A DNA stretch of 64,000 nt. It comes from RPRC01 sp034933285 (GTDB lineage: Bacteria; Desulfobacterota; Desulfuromonadia; Geobacterales; Geobacteraceae). The translations under genes and the position numbers were made by a program. This document shows, one piece after another, positions 1-8,605 of this stretch (position 1 is the stretch's first letter; each line of letters starts with the position of its first letter). Under the pieces are notes generated by a model. It was not told the origin of the DNA. It worked only from the letters and a program-made list of their open reading frames with translations, and made no database searches. The stretch spans positions 135,308-199,307 of the forward strand of contig JAYFNT010000020.1 in NCBI GenBank assembly GCA_034933285.1, in the 5' to 3' direction.

Positions 1-1
1 C

Positions 2-343
2 ATCGAACTGCTCTATGATGGACTGCCCGAGCCAATCGACCTGCAACTCGATTTAAGGAACCGCATGATGTACTGGACGGATCGTGGTGATCCACCGCTT
101 GGCAACACGGTGAACCGCGCGCCAATGGACTGCGATCCGGCCCAAAGGCAAGCGCCTGAGATACTGGTCACTCATCTGATGGAGGGAATCGGCCTGGCTC
201 TAGGCCTCAAAGAAGGAAGAATGTTCTTTACTGACCTGGGTGGTTCGATCTATTCAGCGAGGCTCGACGGATCGGATCAGAAGGTATTACATGAAGCACA
301 GGGGAACCTTACCGGTATCGCTTATGTTGAGTTGACAACGTAA
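2..343 (+). CDS. C-terminal part of a YWTD-type beta-propeller protein (partial)
   Basis: The reading frame is open to the left edge of the window, so only the last 113 or so residues are present and the true start lies outside. The sequence carries a MYWTD motif followed by a second weak repeat (FFTDLGGSIYSARLDGS), which is typical of LDL-receptor YWTD or SMP-30-like beta-propeller blades. Function cannot be assigned beyond a probable extracytoplasmic or carbohydrate-related propeller. It is the only plus-strand gene here and converges on the flagellar operon, separated from it by a MITE-like repeat. Family call is by motif only. Confidence 0.6.
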   Translation: MELLYDGLPEPIDLQLDLRNRMMYWTDRGDPPLGNTVNRAPMDCDPAQRQAPEILVTHLMEGIGLALGLKEGRMFFTDLGGSIYSARLDGSDQKVLHEAQGNLTGIAYVELTT

Positions 344-448
344 GTGCCATACTGGGGAATTCCAATATTCAATGCTTTTTTCCAAGGGCTTAGAGGGACA
401 TTCTATAATCAACCTGCCAAGAATAAACATCGCACTCTTAAAATCAAA

Positions 449-638
449 TAGTTAGTGTCCATCCGGAAAGTCCGGATTGACGCTTATGCAGTTTTCAGAT
501 CGGAAAGAGGGGATTTTTCATCCTGGCAAGGAAATCAAGGGGTTGCGCGGAGGCATACTCAAGTATGTCGCACAAGCAAGCCCACTGATTGACACAGCCA
601 GGGCGGAAAAGCACCCTTTCCGGATGAAAACTAGTTAG
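449..638. repeat. MITE-like element with 18-bp terminal inverted repeats
   Basis: A block of about 190 bp is bounded by TAGTGTCCATCCGGAAAG (453-470) and, inverted, by TAGTTTTCATCCGGAAAG (617-634), 16 of 18 positions matching. No convincing gene lies inside; a 65-codon minus-strand frame looks spurious. The same terminal sequence recurs as a hairpin in the cheY leader at 15941-15975. The size, paired termini and absence of a transposase suggest a non-autonomous mobile element. It fills the otherwise empty 344-700 gap between the propeller gene and flgE. Confidence 0.6.
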
Positions 639-700
639 GAAAGGCTCCAAGTGCCACGCACTTGGAGCCTTTCCTTTACACAATTGCTGCAAACAATCCC

Positions 701-1492
701 CTACCGCTTCAGATTCAGCACTTCCTGGGTCATTTCATCAACGGTGGTGATGGTCTTGGAATTTGCCGAGTATGCCCTCTGCGTGATTATCATGTTTACG
801 AACTGTCCGGCAAGGTCCACGTTGCTCAGCTCAAGAGAATTGGAATACAATTTTTCGCTTGTACCGTTTGGTGCCGCTACAGTGGGAGTACCAGCATCCA
901 CTCCGGCAACGAAAAGCGTGCCCCCTACTTTCTGAAGACCCGCGGTATTCGGGATGGTTGCGACACCGACCTGTGTGGCATAGGTCTGCTCTGCACCGGT
1001 ATTGTCCAGATAAGTTATGTTGCCGTTACTGTCGATCCCGGAAATCCTGCCGAACGTCGCGATGGGAAACTGTATGGGCGCCATGGCCTCATCCAGGACC
1101 CGGTAACCGTCGGGGTTGACCAGGTAGCCTGCACTGTCCACCTCGAAAGCGCCTGCACGTGTAAAGAAGGAATTGGCTGCCGCCTGCGCGCCGGTAGCCG
1201 TGGGAGATCCGAGGGCGAAGAAGGTCGACCCCTGGATTGCCAGATCCGAAACCGACTCGGTCGTTTCGAATGATTGCTGGCTGAATATGTTGTCAACCGC
1301 CTGGATCTGCGACCCGCGGCCGATTTGTGAATTGTTGCCCATGTTTGCCGACAGCATGTCGGAAAACAGCGTCCGGGCCGACTTGAAACCAACGGTATTG
1401 GCGTTGGCTATATTGTTGCCTATGACATTCATTGCTTCACCGTTGCTGGAAAGACCGCTGACGCCGGTAAAAAGTGCGGATGTAATGCTCAT
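701..1492 (-). CDS. flgE: flagellar hook protein FlgE, unusually short
   Basis: This 263-residue rod/hook-family protein starts with a classic FlgE N-terminus (SALFTGVSGL, NIANANTVGFK) and ends with the axial C-terminal heptad region (DLAGQFVNMIITQRAYSANSK). It lies directly downstream of flgD, where flgE normally is, and has an AGGAGG ribosome site upstream of the ATG. Hook proteins are usually 400 residues or more because of the exposed D1/D2 domains; this one is closer to FlgG size, with only a short middle region. It may be a minimal hook protein or a FlgG/FlgF-like paralogue. It is the last flagellar gene visible in the operon. Confidence 0.85.
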   Translation of the reverse strand: MSITSALFTGVSGLSSNGEAMNVIGNNIANANTVGFKSARTLFSDMLSANMGNNSQIGRGSQIQAVDNIFSQQSFETTESVSDLAIQGSTFFALGSPTATGAQAAANSFFTRAGAFEVDSAGYLVNPDGYRVLDEAMAPIQFPIATFGRISGIDSNGNITYLDNTGAEQTYATQVGVATIPNTAGLQKVGGTLFVAGVDAGTPTVAAPNGTSEKLYSNSLELSNVDLAGQFVNMIITQRAYSANSKTITTVDEMTQEVLNLKR

Positions 1493-1602
1493 GTTGTTGC
1501 CTCCTTTGGATTTTTAACATTGGGGAACACGTCTGTCGGTCGGTGTTCCGCGGGCTTCCTCTGCGAGGTCCGGCCCGTTCCGTTGATTGCTGTTATCTGC
1601 TG

Positions 1603-1992
1603 TTACTTGAACAAAACTGCTGAATCGATATTGGTGAAAACGTTGCCCTGCATCGAGTTCCGGTCAAGTGCGGTCACCACTGTCCGGTTTTTCACGCTCA
1701 CCACCAGCGCGGCATCGCCGAGAAGCACCAGGGACTCTCTGCCGCCTTTGCGTGCCACGTCTTCAACCGCTCCTTCCAGTTTTTCCATTTCCGCTTTGTC
1801 GAGGCTTATCCCTCTTTCCCTAAGCCTTTCCTGAGCATGTTGCGAGAAAGTAATACCCTGTGACGGCATTTTGCCGTCGAGGACTTTGGCAAATGAACTG
1901 GCAGAGCCCGTCTCGGCACTCTGGTTCGCTCTGGACGGGGTCCTGCCTGTCGGCACCTGCACCGGGTTTGGGAACAAGACCGTGTCAACCAT
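1603..1992 (-). CDS. small flagellar operon protein (TIGR02530-like)
   Basis: A 129-residue protein between flgD and flgE. The central part (FSQHAQERLRERGI) and the tail (ALVVSVKNRTVVTALDR followed by VFTNIDSAVLFK) match the conserved pattern of the flagellar operon protein family often annotated as TIGR02530 or FlgE-associated. Members are found in flagellar operons of Firmicutes and Deltaproteobacteria at this same position; the biochemical role is unclear. It has no signal peptide or membrane segment, so it is expected in the cytosol, possibly assisting hook assembly. Only four bases separate it from flgD, so it is cotranscribed. Confidence 0.85.
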   Translation of the reverse strand: MVDTVLFPNPVQVPTGRTPSRANQSAETGSASSFAKVLDGKMPSQGITFSQHAQERLRERGISLDKAEMEKLEGAVEDVARKGGRESLVLLGDAALVVSVKNRTVVTALDRNSMQGNVFTNIDSAVLFK

Positions 1993-1996
1993 ATGA

Positions 1997-2653
1997 TTAT
2001 CCTCCCGTCACGCTCATGATATTGTTGAACGGTACGGTTAAACCGCCTATCGTCATCGTGGGACTCGTTCCCGAATAGCTTATGCCTTCGACTTTTCCGG
2101 TGACCAGTGGCTGACAGGTGACAGTGTTCCCGGCCGAATTGATGCCGGCAACCGAAACATTGTAGGTTCCGGCAGCGAGCTGGTTCCCGCTCGCATCCCT
2201 TCCGTCCCAGGTAACGGACGACGTGCCCGCGGCAGTCTGCCCCTGGGTAAGAGTCCTGACGGTAGACCCGTTCGAGTCAGTGATGGTAACGGTTACTTGC
2301 TCGGCGGCACTGGGCACGAAATAGCTGATCTGGGCCGATCCTCCCGAAGTAAGCGCAACCTGCGAACCTGCAGCCGAAACACTTTTGCCGACCAGTGAAG
2401 ACGCGGAGAGCGAAGATGAATTGTTGAGCGCTGAGAGGATGCTCTCCAGGTTTGTGTTCGTGTTGTACGCCTGCTCCACCTGCGTGAGTTGGGCCATCTG
2501 GGTCATGAATTCGGTCCCGTCCATGGGATTGAGCGGGTCCTGGTTCTGCAACTGGGTTATCAACAGGGTCAGGAAATCGTCCTTGTCCATGCCTATCGAC
2601 TTTTTCATCGATGCTGAAGCCGAACTGGAACTTGATGTAACTGAAGTTATCAT
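1997..2653 (-). CDS. flgD: flagellar hook capping protein FlgD
   Basis: FlgD is the scaffold that caps the growing hook and allows FlgE subunits to polymerise. The N-terminal third shows the family signature DFLTLLITQLQNQDPLNPMD followed by EFMTQMAQLTQVEQ. The C-terminal half (about residues 100-215) fits the FlgD Ig-like and tudor-like domains (SVTWDGRDASGNQLAAGTY). The 218-residue length is normal. It sits between fliK and the TIGR02530-like gene with short gaps, and its ATG is preceded by a purine-rich AGGAGG-type site. Confidence 0.95.
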   Translation of the reverse strand: MITSVTSSSSSASASMKKSIGMDKDDFLTLLITQLQNQDPLNPMDGTEFMTQMAQLTQVEQAYNTNTNLESILSALNNSSSLSASSLVGKSVSAAGSQVALTSGGSAQISYFVPSAAEQVTVTITDSNGSTVRTLTQGQTAAGTSSVTWDGRDASGNQLAAGTYNVSVAGINSAGNTVTCQPLVTGKVEGISYSGTSPTMTIGGLTVPFNNIMSVTGG

Positions 2654-2668
2654 GAATTTCTGCCTCCT

Positions 2669-4279
2669 TTACCACCTCATGTCCACCAGGGCATTCTCTC
2701 GCGGCAGCCAGTCGGTGTGTCTCACTTGCGCTGTTTCTTCCAGGTAGTATCCATCGAAGGGAAAAGCCGTCCCATTGGTCTGCTGCTGGGCCGGCTGCCG
2801 CTCCTGGCGACTGGAATGGTCCGCGCCTTGGCCGGTCCCGGTCGAAACATCGAAACGCTCCATGGTGATGTTCTGGCGTGTAAGCGTTTCCTTCAAAGTA
2901 TCGAGATGCTGCATCAGCGCTTCCTTGACCACCGGGTTTTGCGCCGTGACGTCGATGGCGACTTTCTGGTTTTCCATCCGGATATCTATCGTGAGATCAC
3001 CAAGCTCACGCGGGTTCAGTCGCAGAGTGACCTTCCCAGTGTCCTTTTCCGGCAGGGATGCGGCTAACTTCTCCCTGACCTGGCGCAGGATGGTTTCATT
3101 AAGAGATCCCTTGTCAATTGGTAAAGAGACTGCATCCGGCTTGTTACCGGAAGCCGTGTTCAGAACTTCGAAATTCCCCGCAAGGTCCTGTTTCACTGAA
3201 AACTCCCGTGAAGCAGCACTACCCTTGTTTTCCTGCCGGGAAAAATCATCCCGGGACATTGAAGCTTCCGTGTCACCAGTTTTGGGTGACAACCTGGCTG
3301 ACCCCATCCCGTTTCCCTCCATGCCCTTTGTCTCTTCAGCATTTCGGTGAGATTCCTGCGGATCGGTTCCCTTCCTCGTACCGGTGACTTTTGAAAATGC
3401 CGTGCCACGGGTTGACACCGTTGTTGCCGACGCTGACATACTGATCTGAGAATATACATCGCCTTTACCGCCTGCAGTTTTGGCAACTTCCGTGATTGGC
3501 AATTCTCCCTGTTTTACGGGCGGTTGGTCAGCTGATGTTCCTCCGGGTGACGGTGCTGCCGGCAACGAAGTCAAATCCTTGACCTTGTCGGCCAGGCGAA
3601 TTCCATCCGCCTCGCTGCTTTGAGCCTGCATCTTCCGTTGATCCAGGGATATTTGCCCTGCATTTGCGTCCTGCAAATTCTCCGGGACAGCTTTTTCATT
3701 CTCCGCGAATCCTTCACCCCAGCCGGCGATTCTTGCTGCTGCGGTTTCCAGCGGCGCGGGGATCCCTCGGTCTGCCTCAGACGCTACATTGGCAAATAAG
3801 TTCTGAAGTACGGTCACGGCAGTCATGAATCCCCGTTGGTCAATCTTTCCTCCTTCATCTGCTTCTCCTTCGGCAACAGTGCTGTTCTCCTCTTCCTGAA
3901 ACACTTCCAGATGAACACCGCTCCCGGTTTCCTTGAGATGTAGTCCGAATTTTTCCACCAGTCCCGATGACTCCGGAGATGTAGTGATTTCTTCATCAAG
4001 TGCCTGGGTATCGGCTACAGGTAACAACATGGCCGGATACTTCTTCTGCTCCGCCATACGGGCCTTTTTCGATTCTTCAGGATGCATGCCCTCATCTCCG
4101 GCCAACAATTCCCTTCCTTTCGCCTTCAACCCCTCTGATGATGCATCCGCGGCAAACAGGCTCGCAAAAAGCTTATCCAGGAAAAGATCCGCGGTTGCTC
4201 CAGTGTTTGCAGACCCCGAAGTTTCCCCCCCCGGGGAAGCCGGGGCAACCGGGTTTGACATAATCTGTGCGATTTCCAT
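2669..4279 (-). CDS. fliK: flagellar hook-length control protein FliK
   Basis: This is a long, low-complexity protein with a conserved C-terminal Flg_hook domain at about residues 395-485 (VTLRLNPRELGDLTIDIRM, then a helix ending TLKETLTRQNI). FliK measures hook length and switches the export gate from rod/hook to filament substrates through this domain. The frame is also open from a GTG at 4288, but AGGAGG sits eight bases from the ATG at 4279, so the ATG is preferred (536 residues). The middle is rich in Ser, Gly and Glu as expected for the molecular-ruler part. It precedes flgD. Confidence 0.9.
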   Translation of the reverse strand: MEIAQIMSNPVAPASPGGETSGSANTGATADLFLDKLFASLFAADASSEGLKAKGRELLAGDEGMHPEESKKARMAEQKKYPAMLLPVADTQALDEEITTSPESSGLVEKFGLHLKETGSGVHLEVFQEEENSTVAEGEADEGGKIDQRGFMTAVTVLQNLFANVASEADRGIPAPLETAAARIAGWGEGFAENEKAVPENLQDANAGQISLDQRKMQAQSSEADGIRLADKVKDLTSLPAAPSPGGTSADQPPVKQGELPITEVAKTAGGKGDVYSQISMSASATTVSTRGTAFSKVTGTRKGTDPQESHRNAEETKGMEGNGMGSARLSPKTGDTEASMSRDDFSRQENKGSAASREFSVKQDLAGNFEVLNTASGNKPDAVSLPIDKGSLNETILRQVREKLAASLPEKDTGKVTLRLNPRELGDLTIDIRMENQKVAIDVTAQNPVVKEALMQHLDTLKETLTRQNITMERFDVSTGTGQGADHSSRQERQPAQQQTNGTAFPFDGYYLEETAQVRHTDWLPRENALVDMRW

Positions 4280-4397
4280 TTTTTTCACCTCCTTTCCGTT
4301 TTCAGTCTCTTCCGGTCATCCCGGAAACTTCCAAAATATTAATGGACGCCATTATTAAGGCGCTGCCCGTCTGACTTACAAATAAACGCCAGGAGCT

Positions 4398-4949
4398 TCA
4401 GTTGCCCTTCAGTGAAAGCCTGGTCCATTTAAGCACTCTTGACTGGTTCATGTACGGGATCATCTTTGCCATTGTTTTCTGATCCATCCGGCTCATCAGT
4501 TCCATGGCAAGATCCTCTTCCAGCTTGTCTATCAGTTTTGCGGCCTCTTCGGGCCTGAGAGCCTTATAGAGCTTTACCATTTTCTGGTACCGTTCGGTGT
4601 CCGCCTTCTTCTGCTGGGTAAGACTCGATTCCATACCTTTGCGCGTCTCGTCCAGTTTGCGGATTTTACTGTCCAGATTCGCATCCAGCTTCTTCAGTTC
4701 CTTCTCTTTCATGCTTACAGCCGCCTCGCGCTCCAGCATCCCTGCGCGCGAATCCGCGGCACTGGCAATTACCGGCCCCTTAGCAGCGTTGCCTGCAGAA
4801 GATTGCGGTGCAGAGTTCCGGCCGGAGCTGTTCGCAGGTGTCAGATTCTCCGCCGTAAGGTTGCCGGTCATGGGAGATGAACCGGGGTTCAGCACGGCAA
4901 AAGATGCCGCGGAAAGAACTATGAAATATCGTGCAATGGGCTTTTTCAT
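4398..4949 (-). CDS. MotE-like flagellar motor/chaperone protein (MgtE-N-type domain)
   Basis: A 183-residue protein with an N-terminal hydrophobic signal or anchor (ARYFIVLSAASFAVL), a Ser/Ala/Asn-rich linker, a coiled coil at about 75-120 (EREAAVSMKEKELKKLD) and a C-terminal MgtE-intracellular-like fold (ALRPEEAAKLIDKLEEDLAMELMSRMD). Proteins of this layout located after fliJ are called MotE/FlbB and help stator or periplasmic motor assembly. The start overlaps the fliJ stop by four bases (ATGA), so the two are translationally coupled. The role is inferred from family and position. Confidence 0.75.
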   Translation of the reverse strand: MKKPIARYFIVLSAASFAVLNPGSSPMTGNLTAENLTPANSSGRNSAPQSSAGNAAKGPVIASAADSRAGMLEREAAVSMKEKELKKLDANLDSKIRKLDETRKGMESSLTQQKKADTERYQKMVKLYKALRPEEAAKLIDKLEEDLAMELMSRMDQKTMAKMIPYMNQSRVLKWTRLSLKGN

Positions 4950-5389
4950 ATTCCCAGGTCCCTCTGCTGGAGAGCTATCTCATCCAGAAAAGCCTGTTCT
5001 TTCACTGCAAGCGCTTTTTCATGGGCTTCGATTTTTTTCTTTTTCAGCTTTTCCATGATCTTCTTGTCCGTTGCCGCTTCAACGAGACAGCTGTTCTTTT
5101 CCTCCTGCTTGCGGTCCAGGACAGTCACGTTCTCACGCTGTTCCAGTATGTCCATTTTCTTTTTCCTGAAGAAATCCGCATAGAGCTGCAGCTCCACGGC
5201 GCCAATGCCGTCGATCTGCCTTTTCATGAATTCCAGGTTGAGCTTCTCCACGGATTCCTCCTCGCGCCGCAACCTTTCCTCGGCTAGTTCGTACTCCCTC
5301 TTGGCAAGCGCGAATTCCTGCTTGCGGAGCTTTTCCGTTTCCCGGCGATAGTGAAGAACCCTCTCAAGCGAGAAGACATTTCGTTTCAT
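4946..5389 (-). CDS. fliJ: flagellar export chaperone/stalk protein FliJ
   Basis: A 147-residue, highly charged, almost wholly helical protein that forms the antiparallel coiled coil of the type III export ATPase stalk. The start (MKRNVFSLERVLHYRRETEKLRKQ) resembles FliJ N-termini. It lies immediately downstream of fliI, as in most flagellar operons, and its stop overlaps the start of the motE-like gene. FliJ sequences diverge strongly, so the call rests on length, coiled-coil character and position. Confidence 0.88.
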   Translation of the reverse strand: MKRNVFSLERVLHYRRETEKLRKQEFALAKREYELAEERLRREEESVEKLNLEFMKRQIDGIGAVELQLYADFFRKKKMDILEQRENVTVLDRKQEEKNSCLVEAATDKKIMEKLKKKKIEAHEKALAVKEQAFLDEIALQQRDLGI

Positions 5390-5445
5390 ACTGCCTCCTT
5401 CCCATCTCTCCCGATCACTGCTGCGAAGAGATCAAACCTCCCCCT

Positions 5446-6768
5446 CTACTGTTCTCCGCATATCTCGCGCAACTCCGACAGAGCATTGTCGAACGGTATG
5501 TTTTCATGAATGTCCTGCTTAATATAGGAAACGACCCGGTCGATGTTTCTTACAGCCATGTCAATCTTGGGGTTGCTCCCCTGTTTGTAAGCTCCGATGT
5601 TGATCAGGTCTTCGGCCTGTCGGTAGGTGGCAAGAACCTCCTTGCATCTGCCGGCAAGTTCCCTGTGTTCATTTTCGGTTACAGCGTTCATCACCCTGCT
5701 GGCGCTGGCCAGAACGTCAATGGGCGGATAAATGTTTCTTGAAGCCAGATCCCTGGAAAGCACAATGTGGCCGTCCAGTATGCTTCTCATGGCATCGCAC
5801 ACAGGTTCGTTGAAATCGTCCCCTTCCACCAGGACGGTATAAAGGCCTGTTATGCTGCCGTCCATGAAATTGCCGGTCCGCTCCAGGAGTTTGGGGAGGG
5901 CGGCAAAAACGGATGGCGTATAACCCTTGGTGGTTGGAGGCTCTCCAATGGCGAGCCCTACTTCCCGCATAGCCATTGCGAAACGGGTTGCGGAATCCAT
6001 CATAAGCAGCACTCTGGCCCCCTGCCCCTGGAAATACTCGGCTATGGTCGTGGCAATATAGGCGCCCCGCATCCTGACAAGAGGGGGCTGGTCGGATGTG
6101 GCGACAACGACCACGGACTTTTTAAGCCCCTCTTCCCTCAGGTCGTTCTCGATGAATTCGTTGAGTTCCCTCCCGCGTTCGCCGATCAGGGCGATCACGT
6201 TGACATCGGCTTCCGTATAGCGGGCAATCATGCCCAGGAGTGTCGATTTGCCCACACCGGACCCCGCCATTATGCCGACGCGCTGTCCCTCTCCACAGGT
6301 AAGCAGGCCGTTTATGGCGCGAATACCCAGATCGAGCGGCCGCCTGATCGGCGCCCTTTTCATGGGGTTTACCGGCAGCGCATAAATCGGGTTCTCGTCC
6401 TGGACCATGACCGGGCCCCTGTCATCAATGGGATTGCCGAGACCGTCTATGACGCGGCCAAGGAGAGACTGCCCCACGCCCAGGGAAGACTTTTCCCGTT
6501 TGACTGCTATCAGGCTGCCCAGCCCCACACCACGAAGTTCGCCCAAAGGCATGAGCAGCGTCTTGTTGTCCCGGAATCCGACCACTTCGGCCGGGATGGG
6601 GTCTCCCGCAAGAGGATAGATTTCACACAGCGCGCCTACCGCGGCGCCCGGGCAATACCCTTCGATGACCAGACCCACGACTTGCGTAACCTTGCCGTGG
6701 AAACGGATCGAAGTCATGCTATCGATGGCGTCCATGTAGCGGGACAGGTCAATTTTCTTCATATGCAT
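5446..6768 (-). CDS. fliI: flagellum-specific export ATPase FliI
   Basis: FliI is the F1-beta-like ATPase that feeds export substrates to the flagellar type III gate. The P-loop GIMAGSGVGKSTLLG lies near residue 170, the Walker B strand ARVLLMMDSATR near 258, and the substrate-binding arginine-finger region ERTGNFMDGSITGLYTVLVEGDD follows. The 440-residue length is standard. Its start overlaps the end of fliH by 20 bases, indicating coupled synthesis with its regulator FliH. Confidence 0.97.
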   Translation of the reverse strand: MHMKKIDLSRYMDAIDSMTSIRFHGKVTQVVGLVIEGYCPGAAVGALCEIYPLAGDPIPAEVVGFRDNKTLLMPLGELRGVGLGSLIAVKREKSSLGVGQSLLGRVIDGLGNPIDDRGPVMVQDENPIYALPVNPMKRAPIRRPLDLGIRAINGLLTCGEGQRVGIMAGSGVGKSTLLGMIARYTEADVNVIALIGERGRELNEFIENDLREEGLKKSVVVVATSDQPPLVRMRGAYIATTIAEYFQGQGARVLLMMDSATRFAMAMREVGLAIGEPPTTKGYTPSVFAALPKLLERTGNFMDGSITGLYTVLVEGDDFNEPVCDAMRSILDGHIVLSRDLASRNIYPPIDVLASASRVMNAVTENEHRELAGRCKEVLATYRQAEDLINIGAYKQGSNPKIDMAVRNIDRVVSYIKQDIHENIPFDNALSELREICGEQ

Positions 6769-7561
6769 ATGGTTCCCTCTCCCCCGGCAGTTTTGCCCCT
6801 AGGTTCACGGAACTGTTCTTCTCCTCGTTGAGCCGCCGGAACATTTCATCCAGCTGTGTTTCGGCACGGGCGTCGATTTCACCCATGATCGTATCTACAA
6901 TGCACCCCCCCGGAGACACGGAATCGTCAGCCTTCAATTCCAGTTGCCGGTCCTCGCTCAATCCGTTCAGGTAAAGATTCTTGTGGGCAGTAACGAGCCG
7001 GTGATCTTCAGGATTCAGCCGTAATACTATCTCATCCCTTTCGGAAGAGCTGTTCACCGCCGCAGAGACGATCTTGGCCAGTATCAGCCGGTCGGTGGTA
7101 ATCTCCTGGTGTATTACCTTGCGCGCGATCCTGAATACCAGTTTCAGGATATCCTCTTCGGTCTCGCGAAGGATATGGCCCCTCATGCCGGAAAGATCCT
7201 CCACCGCATCGCGCAGTGCCTTGAAGACGTTGGCAAGCCCCCTTTCAGCCTGCCTCTTCCCGTCCTCGAAACCTCTGTCGTACGACTCCTGGACCTGGCG
7301 AACGTGTTCCTCCTCAGGTATGCCGATGACCTGAACAACCGCGGGACTGCCTTCATCACCCTGGTCCGCAGCTTCGGAACAATCCAGTGGGTCCGCGCTG
7401 ACATTGCCCTGGGGCATCAGGGTGTCCAGGAACGGCATGAATGCCGAATCACTCTGTTCCGTTTGACGGACACACGCGGTACTCACCATTTCCAGCTGAA
7501 ATGGTGAAATAGTGTAGCCGTTTACACTGCCGGGCTTGATGATTTTACACGAGGACATCAT
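6749..7561 (-). CDS. fliH: flagellar export ATPase regulator FliH
   Basis: FliH dimers bind the N-terminus of FliI and link the ATPase to the C-ring. The protein has a glutamate-rich helical middle (QESYDRGFEDGKRQAERGLA) and a C-terminal E-subunit-like domain (RKVIHQEITTDRLILAKIV and DSVSPGGCIVDT). The frame is open from an in-frame TTG at 7579, but a GGGGAGGGG purine box lies directly before the ATG pair at 7561, so this start is chosen. The start overlaps the fliG stop. Confidence 0.92.
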   Translation of the reverse strand: MMSSCKIIKPGSVNGYTISPFQLEMVSTACVRQTEQSDSAFMPFLDTLMPQGNVSADPLDCSEAADQGDEGSPAVVQVIGIPEEEHVRQVQESYDRGFEDGKRQAERGLANVFKALRDAVEDLSGMRGHILRETEEDILKLVFRIARKVIHQEITTDRLILAKIVSAAVNSSSERDEIVLRLNPEDHRLVTAHKNLYLNGLSEDRQLELKADDSVSPGGCIVDTIMGEIDARAETQLDEMFRRLNEEKNSSVNLGAKLPGEREPYAYEEN

Positions 7562-8537
7562 CCCCTCCCCTGCCGGCAATCACGAGCTGTCCCTCTTCCT
7601 CCATTCTCCTTACGATCTTGATGATTTCAGACTGGGCGCGCTCCACATCGGACAATCTGACCGGTCCCATGACTTCCAGATCTTCCTTGATCATCTCGGC
7701 GGCACGGCTGGAAATATTTCGGAATATCTTGTCCTTCAACTCGTCGGTTGCGGTTTTCATGGCCAAGGTCAGCGTGTCGTTGCTCACTTCCCGCATTATT
7801 GCCTGGATTCCACGGTCATCCAGGTTTACGAAGTCTTCGAAGGTAAAGAGATGTTTTCGTATAACCTCGGCAAGCGGCGGTTTGAGCATATCCAGCTTGT
7901 CGAGGATCTGTTTTTCCCGGCTCCGATCAAAATGGTTGAACATGTCGACGACTTTTTCCACGCCCCCCACCTTGAATCTCTGGACACCGCCGACGGAAGT
8001 CAGCTCAACCCTCATTACTTCTTCGATATCGGAAATGATCTCAGGCGATACCTGGTCCACGTCAGCAATCCTCATCACAACCTCGGCCTGGAGTTCCTGG
8101 GGAAGAAATCCTATTATCTCGCTGGTCTGCTTTGCCTTGAGCTTGGCGAGCACCACGGCGATCGTCTGGGGGTGCTCCTGGCTGAGAAAATTCGCGATGG
8201 TTTTCGAGTCCATGTTGGCCAGCATGTCGGTCATGTCGCCGAAGTTGGCTACGCTCAACTCCTTGAGGAGAGCCTCGGCCTTGGTCGGGCCCAACGCTTT
8301 TTCCAGGATTTTGCGCACGAATTCCTCACCTTGGGAGAAGATTCCGGTTTCCGGATCGGTGATATCCACGAATTCGTTGACAACCTCCTGAATCGCGGTT
8401 CTGGGCACATGACCCAGGCGAGCCATGCTCTGGCTTATCCTCTTGATTTCAGAATCCTCCATATGCTCGTAGACCTTGCTGGTCGCCTCGGGCCCGAGGT
8501 AAAGCAAAAGTATGGCCGCCTTGTCGGTTCCTTCCAT
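7545..8537 (-). CDS. fliG: flagellar motor switch protein FliG
   Basis: FliG joins the MS ring to the C-ring and carries the torque-generating helix that contacts the stator. The 330-residue protein shows the N-terminal FliF-binding domain (KAAILLLYLGPEATSKVYEHM), the middle EHPQTIAVVLAKL motif that binds FliM, and the charged C-terminal helix (DELKDKIFRNISSRAAEMIK). FliM and FliN are not in this window, so the C-ring genes must be elsewhere. It is followed by the overlapping fliH. Confidence 0.97.
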   Translation of the reverse strand: MEGTDKAAILLLYLGPEATSKVYEHMEDSEIKRISQSMARLGHVPRTAIQEVVNEFVDITDPETGIFSQGEEFVRKILEKALGPTKAEALLKELSVANFGDMTDMLANMDSKTIANFLSQEHPQTIAVVLAKLKAKQTSEIIGFLPQELQAEVVMRIADVDQVSPEIISDIEEVMRVELTSVGGVQRFKVGGVEKVVDMFNHFDRSREKQILDKLDMLKPPLAEVIRKHLFTFEDFVNLDDRGIQAIMREVSNDTLTLAMKTATDELKDKIFRNISSRAAEMIKEDLEVMGPVRLSDVERAQSEIIKIVRRMEEEGQLVIAGRGGDDVLV

Positions 8538-8605
8538 TTCAACCCTCTCGCCGGCCGAAAAGATCTGCCGGGTATTTCATAATGCAATGCACAGTCACCA
8601 CAGCG

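Noticed and set aside
495..692. 65-codon minus-strand frame inside the MITE-like element
   Set aside because: No ribosome site or recognisable domain, and it overlaps the inverted-repeat end; treated as spurious.
5767..6831. 354-codon plus-strand frame opposite fliI
   Set aside because: Wholly antisense to fliI and fliH with no domain; a shadow of a GC-rich coding strand.
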